NCBI GenBank assembly: GCA_033064195.1
Contig: JARBJD010000135.1
Span: 1-64,000, forward strand
Length of the DNA stretch: 64,000 bases
Direction of reading: 5' to 3'
Origin: Blattamonas nauphoetae
Lineage: Eukaryota; Preaxostyla; Oxymonadida
The notes beneath the pieces are model-generated. The model searched no databases. It saw only the letters and a list, made by a program, of their open reading frames with translations, and was not told the DNA's origin. Below are positions 1 through 10,080 of this stretch, piece after piece. Position 1 is the first letter of the stretch; each line of letters starts with the position of its first letter. Made by a program: the position numbers and the translations under genes.

Positions 1-1
1 A

Positions 2-260
2 ATAATCATTGAACCATCAAAGAAACTGATCACAAACCAAAGTGATTTATGTGCTCTGATTGCTACACTGACTGGAATCAACGATGTGGTGATCGAATTG
101 GATGATCTGTCTGATAAGTGTTTATGTCTGAATAAACTCCCAGTGTTTAGAACCATTTTCAAGATCCTTGTTGGTGGAAAGACATGAGTATTGGCCTACA
201 ATGAAGCATACAACACTATTCTCAACTATGGCATTTCTCTGACGAAGCGATTCCGCTAAA
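2..260 (+). pseudogene. Gene remnant of the virus-like element (3' end)
   Basis: Coding-like sequence enters from the left edge and ends just before the first T-rich spacer. It is too short and too decayed (one or two breaks) to name. It lies directly upstream of the small capsid-associated genes and on the same strand, so it probably belongs to the same element. Confidence 0.4.
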
Positions 261-274
261 ATTATAAATGAATT

Positions 275-287
275 GTATTTTTATTTT
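275..287 (+). promoter_or_regulatory. T-rich promoter-like motif repeated before the element's genes
   Basis: The ten-base core TTTTTATTTT recurs at 278-287, 661-670, 979-988, 2912-2921 and 4638-4647, once in each gap before a plus-strand gene of the virus-like element. In three of the five gaps the core is followed within 7-8 bases by a start codon embedded in TAAATG or TAAAATG. A T-rich tract followed by TAAATG resembles the late promoters of poxviruses and related large DNA viruses. That comparison is established knowledge; a promoter role here is inference. Confidence 0.5.
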
Positions 288-335
288 ACTTAAATAGACT
301 TCGTCTCTTCAACACAATTTCTCAAAATTGCATAA

Positions 336-551
336 ATGGCACCAGGAAGTTTCAACAAACTCAAAAATATTGGCAAGCAATTCTTTTCAATTCATCAAAC
401 CTCTAGCTCCAACATTACTTCAAGTCGGTGGATTGCTCTCAAACGAACAGTAAATCGGACAAACCGCGGTGGAATACTCAATGGATTAGGAGGAATGATG
501 GACGTTTATCAACAAAATAAGGCGATCAATCGTCAACAAAACCGCAGATGA
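336..551 (+). CDS. Small basic protein of the virus-like element (71 aa)
   Basis: A 71-residue open frame begins MAPGSFNKLKNIGK, has a Gly-rich centre (GGILNGLGGMM) and a basic Gln/Arg tail. The next gene begins with a similar MAPG-x3-KL-x3-GK pattern, so the two are probably related. A short amphipathic N-terminus plus a Gly-rich segment is reminiscent of adenovirus pVI/pX-type minor capsid or membrane-active peptides of Polinton-like elements, but this is only a resemblance. The start is favoured because it is the first ATG after the T-rich motif. Confidence 0.5.
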   Translation: MAPGSFNKLKNIGKQFFSIHQTSSSNITSSRWIALKRTVNRTNRGGILNGLGGMMDVYQQNKAINRQQNRR

Positions 552-677
552 TCGAGAGTACGAACCTCCACGAAATGGACGATACTCCAAGGATGATATG
601 CCACTTTCGTCCAATTCCAAAATTCAATTCAAAGGATAAACATTCACCTATATTCGAATATTTTTATTTTTATTAAA

Positions 678-969
678 ATGGCACCAGGTTGGTTATCAAA
701 ATTAGCAGCAGTTGGCAAAACATACTCAGAGTTGGAGCTCCATTTCTGAATCTCATTCCTTCGTTGGACCATTGATTTCTAAGGTAGCACAGACAGGAAT
801 TGAGATGATCCCAGATGAGAAATCGGATCAGCAACTCCATGCAGAAAAGATGGCACATGAGCAAGCAATGAATGAAGGGAACACAGCAGTTGCGAATAAA
901 CTCAGAGGAGAAATACTGAGACTTGAAGAAAAGCTGAAACCAAAGAAGAAGAAAGTGAAAAAGAAATAA
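678..969 (+). pseudogene. Second small basic protein of the virus-like element
   Basis: The gene starts at an ATG 8 bases after the T-rich motif with MAPGWLSKLAAVGK, matching the N-terminus of the preceding small protein. Its C-terminal part is highly charged and ends in a Lys-rich tail. It appears broken (one or two breaks). Position between T-rich motifs and beside the capsid genes suggests a minor virion component. Confidence 0.45.
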
Positions 970-995
970 GTAATATTGTTTTTATTTTTGATAAA

Positions 996-2845
996 ATGAA
1001 TTCGCATATAACACATCTGACAAACAAAGAACCGGAGCATCCTCTGACTGGAAACACCACAGGATCAATCAAGTATACCTGAGATGACATTGGTCAAATT
1101 CAGCAACAACTCATGTCCGAACATCACATTAATTACCTTCTGAATGATGGAGCACACAGTACTTCTATTCAAGAATTGAAACCATCAGAGAATGCACGAT
1201 TCTACACAGGACAAGAGATAATCATTCCACTGACTGGTAATCAGGACATTTGTCAAATTGATGATTCGTTTATCACGTTCACAATGACAGCGACACTGAG
1301 TCAATAATTGGCAAACAACTTCTGGTAAAATTGGATCGTATATGAATGAGAGAATCTTCATCTTCGTTGGACTCAAACATTCGGCATCAATCTTTCGTGA
1401 CCTTACTGTTCTTCACAAGAATCAGAGAATCATCAGCACAACAAACAATGATGTCTCAATGGAGTCTCACATCTACAACATGATCAAACCAAAGAGTCAA
1501 TTGGAGAATCGTAAGCATTGTCACACACCTTGGCAGAATGCATGGAATCATGATGAATCGGTTGCTGGTGTTTATATTCCTTTGTCAGACTTCACAACGA
1601 CGTCCGGAACAGGAGTGTTTCAAGACACTATTGATGTGCCTATTCGTGTGTCGATTAATCTTGAAGATCTTCTCATTTTCTCAGGGATGACTGACTATCC
1701 AAAATGTCTCTTTGGTGATTTGAAATTGAGTGTGCACATGAATGAAGATGCGTTTGTTTGTTGTTCTGTTAATCCTGAACTTACTTTGAAAGATACACTA
1801 TCATCACTCGTGACTGGAACAGCAGCAGCACCAACTATTAAGGCAGCAATTCTCAATTGTCTTCAACATCGTCCATATTTCTTAAACAATCTTGTTACAT
1901 CATGCACCAAGAACTTCGTTCAAATTGGTCAATCATTTCTTCAACCAACAGTTACCAAAGACATAGTTTGCTCAACAGCCAATGTCGTGACAACAGAACC
2001 TGAATTTGTCGATCAGTACATCTCATTAAACGTCACAAACTATCGGATTGATGATGTATTGCATGAGTGCTGGATACAAAATGAAAGATGGTGCGAAAGA
2101 GAATCTGAAGCAGATGTACACAAATCGTCCTGGAACAATTCCAGCTGAGAAGATCTCGTTCTATCCATTTCAGAAGACACCAACGGCAACAGGAATTGAT
2201 TGTACTCAGCAAATGGTTGTTGTGAATGCAAAGGACATTATGCTTCTCTTCCGTAATTACGACAATGAAGTCACTTGCTTCCATAATCCAATGCAGAAGA
2301 ACATCCAAGTGACAATGCAAAACAGGTATTATCCAGAACAACCGACTACAACAATTGAGCTCGCTTCTATCAGTTTGCATTGTCGACTCTCAATCTCGAT
2401 TCGTACCTAGCTGTTCCTGATGATTTGGAGCGATCACTGACAGATTCTCTCGTTGAAGAGAAACTCACTGGTGATGGCACATACCCAAATGAAACAATGA
2501 CAAGAGTTCGTCCAGTTCATGACAATACTGACTTCCTTCTGTGCTTTCCTACTCAGAGGTGGATGTCCAGCAAACTGTAATGATTCGATCAGTTCCAAAG
2601 GAAATACTGCTGTCACTTTGAGATCACATCCAATCTATCAAGGTAATCTCGACACATACTACAATGTTTACAACCCAAGTCAAAGTGGTGGTGATTTGAC
2701 AACATTTACTCATCCTCCAGCTCCGATTCTAGCCACAACTGCTACCACGTGGTGGGTATTACGATACAGCAATGGCGAACCAAAAGTTGAGTACTATCCT
2801 AATCACACATTGAAATCATTGCATACAGATTTAGGAATCCTGTAG
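996..2845 (+). pseudogene. Major-capsid-type gene 1 of the Polinton-like element (fossil)
   Basis: Translated pieces match the next gene along its length: an N-terminal region with FITFTMTATL and IFVGLKHSASIFRDL, a middle block with GVYIPLSDF and CLFGDLKLSVHM, and a C-terminal block with ILATTATTWW. This layout fits the double jelly-roll capsid protein of Polintons. The gene carries about five breaks and cannot make a full protein as it stands. It starts 8 bases after a T-rich motif. The family assignment rests on pattern recognition and on similarity to the neighbouring capsid-type gene. Confidence 0.65.
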
Positions 2846-3010
2846 AGACTCTCATCGGGGGTTCGAAGCCTCTGGCGAAACAAAACAGTAAAAGAAAACA
2901 TTGATATTGTATTTTTATTTTCTATAAATGAGAAGTATCAGATCAAATCAATCCAAACCAACATCGACATTAATCGAACAAATTGAAGTGCAATCGTATA
3001 TGCCAAAACA

Positions 3011-4621
3011 ATGGGATTCAGAACCTCACATCTACTCCATCCAAGAAGTGCATCCAACCAATCCTCCATGCCATGCAGAATCGGAGATGAGATTGAAGTT
3101 CCATTGTGCTATGATGGTCATGATGTGACTGAATTTTCGAAGAGTCATCTGCGTATCGATCTCACGATTGCTGTTCCATATACATATCCATCAGATGCAG
3201 ATGCTTCAGAGTCAGCTGGATTGTACGGAATGTTCTACGGTTACAAATCATCATCAGATGCCATTCGAGACATGAGACTGGTTGACAGTAAAGGAAACAT
3301 TATTGACAATACACTCCAGAATAATCATGTTCACGAATCATTTCTGTATCACACTTTCAAGTCGTATGAAGAGAAAAACAATATGAAGCATTGCTATAGT
3401 CTTTTTGAAAATGTTCAGAGAATGGATCCAAGTGTGTGTGGATTCTACTATGTTCCAACACTCAATGGGCAGAAAAAACCATACACTGCAACGATTCCAC
3501 TGGTTGTTCCGTTTGTGAATCTCCTTCCACTGAGTACGTTTGATCAGTATCCAAATTCGATCTTCGGAAATTTACGTTTGAGATTTCATTTGACCACTGA
3601 TTCACTAGTGTATTGTCCCATTCGAACTTCAACTGTTGTAAGAAAAACACTTGAGATGATGAAAGATCGATATCCAGATAAAGACGAGCCTCGTCTCGCA
3701 CCAGAAGGGCAAATGAGTCTCATGTTCGATGGAGAATACTCTAATTTGACACAGGAATTTACACAAATTGGAAATCCAATACTTCAATTCGATGACAATA
3801 TAATGCCTTCTGTGAATTCATTTTACATTTCATATATCAAAACCAAATCCTTCACAGCCACTGTTCTTTCATCTTCGATAGATACAGTGTCTTCGATTTG
3901 TTACGGATATCAAATCACTGATGCAACGAAGCAGTCACTCTTCAACACATATTCAAAGACTCTGTATGTCCTGAAAGCTGAAAGAATTGACACACAATCG
4001 TTCCAATCACAAGCAATAGTAATGGGAGTGAGATCAAACATCAGTATCAAGCTCAACAATCTCATGAATCTTATGTGCTTATTCCCTGAAAGACCAAATG
4101 AATGTACAGTCTTCAGAAATCCTCATTATGTTGGCTTATTCGAAATGCTTGGATCCAACTTTCCCAATTTCCCGATGTCAACACTCTCGCCAGAGTTCTA
4201 TCAAATGATGATGGTGAATGGTGATTTTATCGGTTGTTCCGCGACGGAAGAGTTTGAGAATTCAATCTGTATGTCACGCAATTCTACCTGTTTTGGAAAG
4301 GAGTTCAAGAGAACCAGAGCAGTTACGGATGCAACATGTTTCACATTCATGGTTCCAACAGATCGAAGTGAAATCGCTGGTGGTGAAGAAGGTATTTCAA
4401 CAGCAGAATCAGTGAATATCGTCTACAGAGGAACACCAATCAATCAGGGAGAACTCGATCCATATTTCACCTCAACTCCAGAAGGTCCTCCTCCTCCAAT
4501 TCTAGCACTACATCAAGCAACATATTGGTTGTTCTGGATTGAGAATGGACAACCACGAGTGCGATATGTCATTGATCGTCGACTCCAAGAAGCATACGAA
4601 GAAGTGAAGAGAGGTTATTGA
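3011..4621 (+). CDS. Major-capsid-type gene 2 of the Polinton-like element, nearly whole
   Basis: A single open frame of 536 codons covers almost the whole gene; the gene probably begins at the ATG at 2928, 7 bases after a T-rich motif, so it looks nearly whole with about one break. Landmarks in order are DLTIAVPYTYP, GYKSSSDAIRDM, GFYYVPTLNGQKK, NSIFGNLRLRFHL and a C-terminal ILALHQATYWLFW. They align with capsid-type gene 1 upstream, so the element carries two diverged tandem capsid paralogues. Double jelly-roll major capsid proteins of Polintons are typically of this length. It would form the icosahedral shell of a virus-like particle. Confidence 0.65.
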   Translation: MGFRTSHLLHPRSASNQSSMPCRIGDEIEVPLCYDGHDVTEFSKSHLRIDLTIAVPYTYPSDADASESAGLYGMFYGYKSSSDAIRDMRLVDSKGNIIDNTLQNNHVHESFLYHTFKSYEEKNNMKHCYSLFENVQRMDPSVCGFYYVPTLNGQKKPYTATIPLVVPFVNLLPLSTFDQYPNSIFGNLRLRFHLTTDSLVYCPIRTSTVVRKTLEMMKDRYPDKDEPRLAPEGQMSLMFDGEYSNLTQEFTQIGNPILQFDDNIMPSVNSFYISYIKTKSFTATVLSSSIDTVSSICYGYQITDATKQSLFNTYSKTLYVLKAERIDTQSFQSQAIVMGVRSNISIKLNNLMNLMCLFPERPNECTVFRNPHYVGLFEMLGSNFPNFPMSTLSPEFYQMMMVNGDFIGCSATEEFENSICMSRNSTCFGKEFKRTRAVTDATCFTFMVPTDRSEIAGGEEGISTAESVNIVYRGTPINQGELDPYFTSTPEGPPPPILALHQATYWLFWIENGQPRVRYVIDRRLQEAYEEVKRGY

Positions 4622-4661
4622 ATCAAACAAATATGAATTTTTATTTTTGTTTAAAACAAGA

Positions 4662-5073
4662 ATGGTGAAGCGATACTTCTCAATTCAGAATTCTCACACT
4701 GCTCAACTCCCTCCTGATTTTACCAATTCTAGAAAACAAAAATATGTTCACTTTCTTGACTGCAAACTCATCCATGTGAAAGAAGAGATTAGTGATGCAT
4801 CGACAGTCGTTTCAAAAAGACATTCCTCAGCACATAACAATCCATGGTGATTGGATCCAGACTGATGCACACAATGATTCATATGTTGCTTTCTGTAACG
4901 AACAGATTGCTAAGCGAAAGAAATGGGAATTAAGTACTCGACAATCAATCGTGAAGATCTGGTTCAAAGACAGTTCTGGTGAATCGATTGAGATGGAAAC
5001 ACAAGAGACAATCAATGGAAAAATATCCAAAGAGTACTATGAATTTCTGGTTGATCTCATGTTGGAATACTAA
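4662..5073 (+). pseudogene. Small unknown gene of the virus-like element
   Basis: The gene begins at an ATG 15 bases after a T-rich motif (MVKRYFSIQNSHT) and ends tail to tail with the minus-strand spike gene. Its second half is mixed hydrophilic sequence ending YEFLVDLMLEY. It appears to carry about one break. No family is recognised. Confidence 0.4.
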
Positions 5074-5917
5074 TCAGTGTATTGTATTTTTGGATCAGTT
5101 CATTGATGAGTGTCTGTTGTTGTCCGACAATGCTACTCAGTTCCTGAATGGCTTTGATACAAAAGCAAGAGAGTTCTGCATAATCAACTTGAAGACAGTC
5201 TGGATTCGAATCATTCACGACTTCAGGGAATATTTCTTGGATCTGTTGTGCAATCACACCAATGTGTTTCTTCTCTCATTCCTTCCTCAGACATTCACAT
5301 TTCTCTTTGCAGTTCTTCAAGTGCTCTTCATCTGTCTCTTTTTCAATTTGTTTTGTGACTTTGTTGATCTTCGAGTCGAATGTGTTGAATTGGTACTGCA
5401 CAATTTCGACTTTATTCAATTGTTCAAGAACATCAGGGTACGGCTCAATATTCCTTTTCACTCTTCTGTCTGACAGTTGAGAAAAACTTCCTGTTGTGGA
5501 TATTGAAAACACTCCTGAACCAGTATCTTCATCGTAGTAGTACAAAGCTGGTGAGTCACACGGAGACCACATAATTATTCCATCACCATTGAACTGAATT
5601 CCTGATGTTTCTGAAATTGATTGTGATATTGAAATGCCAGACTTAAATGTTGAAGCTGGATATGTTCCAGGATACTTCGGAAGTGATCCCTCTGATATAT
5701 TCCACTTCGCTCCATTCACATTGATCAATCCTCCAATTTCTGGTGTCGTGATCGATCCATTTGTGCTGACTACTTTTTGGATTGATGATATCGCTGTCTT
5801 ATGTGCTTCTGTTGTCTTCTGAAGTGAGTCAATCACTGCTGTATTCTCGTTGGTTGTTGACAGAGTTTGATCAATCATTTTCTCAATCATTTGTGAATTG
5901 TATTTTTGTCGATTCAT
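5057..5917 (-). pseudogene. Spike/fibre-like gene with S74 intramolecular chaperone tail (fossil)
   Basis: Reading on the minus strand, a Gln/Ser/Thr-rich, probably coiled-coil N-terminus starting MNRQKYNSQMIEK is followed by a Gly/Ser-rich beta region and then the two signature blocks of the peptidase S74 (endosialidase chaperone) domain. These are SDRRVKRNI and, near the end, VIAQQIQEIFPEVV with VDYAEL. S74 domains fold trimeric phage and virus spikes and then cleave themselves off. Similar chaperone tails occur on fibre proteins of phages and eukaryotic dsDNA viruses. The gene looks broken (about one break) and ends tail to tail with the plus-strand small gene. It would supply a receptor-binding or surface spike. 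Confidence 0.65.
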
Positions 5918-6095
5918 TTTTGTTTGCTCTTTCATTGGAATTAAAAATCTTGATTCCCTCATGAACATACGTCACCGGCACATTATTTCTGACATACTCA
6001 GAGACTAGCGAACAGTTCTCTTCTCTCATTGATTCAGTTAATGCTTGTTCTGAACTGACTCGACGTCTTTCCTTGTACATCTCAGTTGGATTCAT
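5883..6095 (-). pseudogene. Fragment of a repeat-domain gene, related to 10081-10674
   Basis: This 70-residue frame starts MNPTEMYKERRRVSS and includes EENCSLVSEYVRNNVPVTY, matching the repeat ENCELVSEYTHAGTGVTY of the protein encoded at 10081-10674. The bases before its ATG (TTTTTTAATTTG then ATTAAATG) also match those before the other gene. It overlaps the start of the spike gene and is shorter than its relative, so it looks like a truncated member. Confidence 0.5.
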
Positions 6096-7110
6096 TTAAT
6101 TCAAATTAAAAAATTCTAAATTAGATTTTCTTTCGTTGTTTTCTCAGTTTTGAATTTTTCATCAGAAACGAGGATCAATGGGTTCGATCACTCATTTCTC
6201 ACAAGTGATAGTTTCGTTCTGATTTGTCGCGTTTTGGATCCGTCGGCGGTTGGAGATCACCGTGGTGTGCTTCGTTTTTTACTTTTTCCGAACTTTTGCA
6301 GAGTTCTGCGGAGTTTCAGGATCGGTCGTGGATCTCGGAACTTTTATGTAAAAAGGAGTATGTCACTCTCATTTTCTTCTTTTTTCAGCTCTGTTTAACT
6401 CGTTTTTGATTGAATTGTCACTTCATTTTCACTAGTTATTGTTTCATTTTTGACCTCACTTCCGACTTCGTTTTTTCATTGTTTATCCTTTTTAACCATT
6501 TCATTCATGTTTCTTTCTCTGAAACTTTTTCTCTGTAAGTTCACACTAATTCTCGTTTACTGGATTTTCCGGACTTTTGCAGAGATCCGCCATTCAACGG
6601 CTCACTTCATATCTCGGTATTTTTCCGGAAAATCCAACATTTCACGAACATTTTTGAATCATTTTTGTTGTTTTTAAGACATAAAACCGAGAACACAAGC
6701 GACATTTTCACTATTGGTGTCACGTTTCACGTCATTTTCACGATCGTCAATTTCCCTCTCAGTTTCATACTTGCCCGTTTCGTTCATGCTTGTTTCGCTT
6801 TCTTTTACTCTGTTTTTGTGAAAAAAGTGATGAAAATTGCAACAAAATGATGTGCTAGTGAAGTGAGAACGGCCCACAAAATGGAAGTGATATGAGCAAA
6901 ATGAAGAGGAATGATGAACTAATTCGAGGTGAAATGGGGAGCAAAAGTGATGAAATGAAAGGGACTACAATCGGTTTTGAAGTGACAAAAACGGTCAAAA
7001 GGTGTGAAGTGAAAACATGAAAAAGTGACTTTATGGGAGAACTATCCGACAAAAGCTCCTCAAAATTCGAGCACACCTCACTCATACCGTGAGAAAGAAG
7101 GATTTGCAGT
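6096..7110. other. AT-rich region without a recognisable gene
   Basis: No coding sequence is convincing. A 20-base direct repeat, TTTTCCG(A/G)ACTTTTGCAGAG, occurs at 6284-6303 and 6565-6584. The first half is T-rich and the second half A-rich on the plus strand. It may be the untranslated flank of the virus-like element. Confidence 0.4.
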
Positions 7111-7622
7111 GAAATTCAGGGGGCCGACTATATTTCATCAAGCATTCCGTCTATATCTCATCAAGTTTTGATCAGACCTTTACTATGTCCCTTAATAGTC
7201 TTTTCTCAAATTCTCGATTCACTCTTTTTCACACTCACCACATCATTCTTGTTTTCATCTCAGTCTATTTCTCTCTATTTCGGATATTTTTGGTGCAAAG
7301 TATTTCATTCTGTTGTTTCAAATAAAAGATATCGATCAAGCCATTGCTCGTTTCTTCCCACCTTCAGGGAGTGACTACAGCTGGACTCATCGAAGTGATA
7401 TCTGTGTTATTGGAACCGTTGTCGAGAAAAGTTGAGTACCGTTGGTGAAATCGATATCAACACTCCATCTCCTTCATAATCTCCAGAATCTTCAAACTTT
7501 TCATCTGGACACTCTATTTCGATTTCGAATGGGATTCAATCCACGTGTGTGTTGTCTTTCTTCTCGCACGTCGTTTTTTGAATGTTTCTCACAAATCAAT
7601 CGGCTGCTCGTAGTCACCCATC

Positions 7623-8180
7623 ATGATATCCGCTCTTTTAGAAGCATCCTTCAAGAAAAACTATCTGAAAGCCCAAAAATTGATTCAGCAGGCGACAATC
7701 GGATATCCGTACTTTTTCAATCAATGGACGATCTTTTCGATTGAAAAGGAGCTGGATGACATGGTTGAGGCAGAACGGATGAAAATGAATGATGATCCCA
7801 TGCAAGGACTTGGGATGAACGATGGTGACAAAGGAGGAGGAACAGCTGGTGCGCAAGCGAAGTTGGAGACGACGAAGATGATTTTACTTGCAGTTCTGAA
7901 CTTGTTGGACCAACCATCGTCTTCTGTTGACCGACTGCACCGTCTTGCGCTGTTGGCAGCTCGAAAAGCGAAGGAAACGTTCGAATACATCAAAAAACAG
8001 CTTCTGATTTCACCAAACACAGAGGCGCTTTGGAAGATGATGCGAACAGTGGTTATTGATCTTCTGAATGATGACACGGTGAAAGACGGACTGGACTCGA
8101 TAATCACGATACTGGAAAGAAAGCGACAACAAAGAAAGCAAACGAACATCAATCACCGACGAAACAATCTCAAATATTGA
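7623..8180 (+). CDS. Open frame inside the MULE, unidentified (185 aa)
   Basis: The frame has an acidic centre (MVEAERMKMNDD), a Gly-rich linker (DKGGGTAG) and a helical second half ending in a basic tail (ERKRQQRKQ). It is followed by another open frame at 8283-8747 and coding-like sequence to about 9029, all between the TIRs. It does not look like a transposase. A captured host gene, as in Pack-MULEs, is the best explanation; no family is recognised. Confidence 0.3.
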   Translation: MISALLEASFKKNYLKAQKLIQQATIGYPYFFNQWTIFSIEKELDDMVEAERMKMNDDPMQGLGMNDGDKGGGTAGAQAKLETTKMILLAVLNLLDQPSSSVDRLHRLALLAARKAKETFEYIKKQLLISPNTEALWKMMRTVVIDLLNDDTVKDGLDSIITILERKRQQRKQTNINHRRNNLKY

Positions 8181-8282
8181 AGCAGACGTCGCAGATGTCG
8201 GCAGTGGTGCTTACATGCGACTTGTTTGAGCATCTGGCAGCCCCGACGCTGGTGGGAGGGTGGGAATACATTTTAGACTTGG

Positions 8283-8747
8283 ATGCGATCCTTTAGGACA
8301 CGAAGACAGCTCTTTTCGCAGTCTGGACTCGCTCAGTCTGTGGTCAGCGAGCGACAAAGCGCGTTCAAGAAGGAAGAGGGCTTCACTGTGGTGTTCCCCA
8401 ATCTGTCGCCTGCGTCGCCCTTCTCGTCGACAACCGAGTTCCATGGGCTGTTGGACACGATCGGAGACTTAACATACACAATCTCCGCATCGTCGTCGCT
8501 GCTGGCGAGTCCGACTGTCTTCACCGACGCCGACGAACACGAATCGCTGTTGCAGAAGATTGTGTATCTGGACACGGCGTGCCATCCTATCTCGGTTGTG
8601 GTGCGAAATGCATTGACTCTGCAGGCTGTGTTCCTGACGCAGCAGCTGGTGTACAACAACTCGTTCACACTTTACTCGAATCCCGTTTGGAAGGACACGT
8701 CACACTTGACGACAGACACCGACGCGCTGCGAGAGACGATCAAATAA
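8283..8747 (+). CDS. Second open frame inside the MULE, unidentified (154 aa)
   Basis: The frame includes SPASPFSSTTEFHGLLDTIG and IVYLDTACHPISVVV and reads as ordinary amphipathic protein with biased but plausible codon use. Its G+C content is higher than the AT-rich sequence around the element, consistent with sequence carried in from elsewhere. Coding-like sequence continues after its stop to about 9029. It may be part of the same captured gene as the frame at 7623-8180. Confidence 0.3.
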   Translation: MRSFRTRRQLFSQSGLAQSVVSERQSAFKKEEGFTVVFPNLSPASPFSSTTEFHGLLDTIGDLTYTISASSSLLASPTVFTDADEHESLLQKIVYLDTACHPISVVVRNALTLQAVFLTQQLVYNNSFTLYSNPVWKDTSHLTTDTDALRETIK

Positions 8748-9420
8748 GCAGTGAAGTATTTGGAGATGCTGAACCAGATCGCAGTGTTTGAGAATGAAGC
8801 GCACACGTGGGATGCTCCCAGCAGCCGACGAGTTCAGCATGGCGACGCGCGACTGCTTCCTGCGAAACGAGAGAGACGGCGTGGAGACGAATTTGGGGAA
8901 TGTTGTGGGAGGGCACAGCGATCACCTGAAAAGTCGGAAAATGAGCAGCTGACGTGGCTGGTGTCGAACACAGAACAGCTGATCACTCTGCCAGCAGCGG
9001 AACTGACGCCGAACAGGCACGCAACATGAACGACATGCTGTGCTGAGCCCGAAACGAGTACTCAGACGACGATCACCCGCATTCTGAAGACGCTGTTCTC
9101 GTGTTGACCTCTCCTTAGTCTTTCTTTAGTATTTCCAGGACAAACCGGAGTCTTTATGTATCCATTTCAAAGGGACGTGTCGTTTACTGAAGTGGCTTCG
9201 ACAACTTCTCACACACACCTAAAATTTTTCCGAAACGATTGTTATTGTAAAAAAAACACCTCTGATGACAATCAAAATGACCATCTGTGTTAGTGAGTGT
9301 GAAAAAGAGTGAATCGAGAATTTGAGAAAAGACTATTAAGGGACATAGTAAAGGTCTGATCAAAACTTGATGAGATATAGACGGAATGCTTGATGAGATA
9401 TAGTCGTTCCCGAAATTCAG

Positions 9421-10080
9421 ATCAAAAAATCCATAGTGTCAAAATGTTGGTGCAAATGTGTCGTCACAAGTGGGATCGAAAAACCGACCCTCCAGAGCGA
9501 ACTATAGGTGATGTACAACCAGAATTCTCAAAAAAGCGTCGCTTGAGTGCGATTGTGAAGTGGTTGACGTGAAATCAATGAGAAATGAAAATTGACAAAA
9601 AATTGTGAAAACGATCGTGTGTCGAGGATCGTCAGAACCGAATGACGCGAATACCTGTCCACTACCGATTTGACACGTTTTGAGACCATCAGAGGGCGAA
9701 AAGTGACGTGTTGGAGAAGAGCGAGACGTCACTTTCTCCTCCTTAAAAATTTTGTCATTTTCAAAATATGTTGTGGGGTCGGATCAAACTTTTTTTTCAA
9801 AAGTGCTTTTTTCCTAAAATTTCACCTATCAACATCAATTTCGTAATTTTAGAACGTGTTTGAACACAATTTGAGACAGAAAGGTATTCATAGTGGCGAA
9901 ATCTGAACATCGACTTTTTCGTCACTTTTTGGACCAAAGTTCGGTACACAGTTCGACGAATTCCCAACCGATTTTCATCAGGATTGTCTTGATCGATGAC
10001 CGACAGTGCCCCCGAGTTTTTCGAAATGGTTATCATGTTGGATTTCGTTGATTTGTGGTAAAAATAGATTTTCAGTATTT
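9421..10080. other. Non-coding region, nothing recognised
   Basis: Continuation, on the far side of the MULE, of the AT-rich non-coding region that begins at 6096. No gene, RNA or long repeat was recognised. Confidence 0.4.

Larger units (their letters stand above)
1..6095. mobile_element. Polinton-like virus-like element (fossil), right-hand part
   Basis: This stretch holds a run of particle-type genes and no host gene: two small proteins, two tandem capsid-type genes and a small unknown gene on the plus strand, then a spike-like gene with an S74 chaperone tail and a repeat-domain gene on the minus strand. Polinton/Maverick and adintovirus-like elements are known to carry such a morphogenesis block. 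Polymerase, integrase and packaging ATPase are not seen and would lie left of the window. No terminal repeat was found, so the right edge is set at the last related gene and could reach 10.8 kb. The element is broken, with roughly ten breaks in all, but the frames are still easy to recognise and one capsid gene is nearly whole, so it looks fairly young. Confidence 0.75.
7111..9420. mobile_element. Mutator-like (MULE) DNA transposon with 9-bp target duplication
   Basis: Terminal inverted repeats of 119 bp lie at 7120-7238 and 9293-9411 with about three mismatches; they start GGGGCCGACTATAT on the left and GGGAACGACTATAT on the inverted right. The element is flanked by the direct repeat GAAATTCAG at 7111-7119 and 9412-9420. 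Long TIRs plus a 9-bp target duplication are the hallmark of Mutator-like elements. No MULE transposase is seen inside, only unidentified coding-like sequence, so it is probably non-autonomous. The near-perfect TIRs suggest recent movement. Confidence 0.8.
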
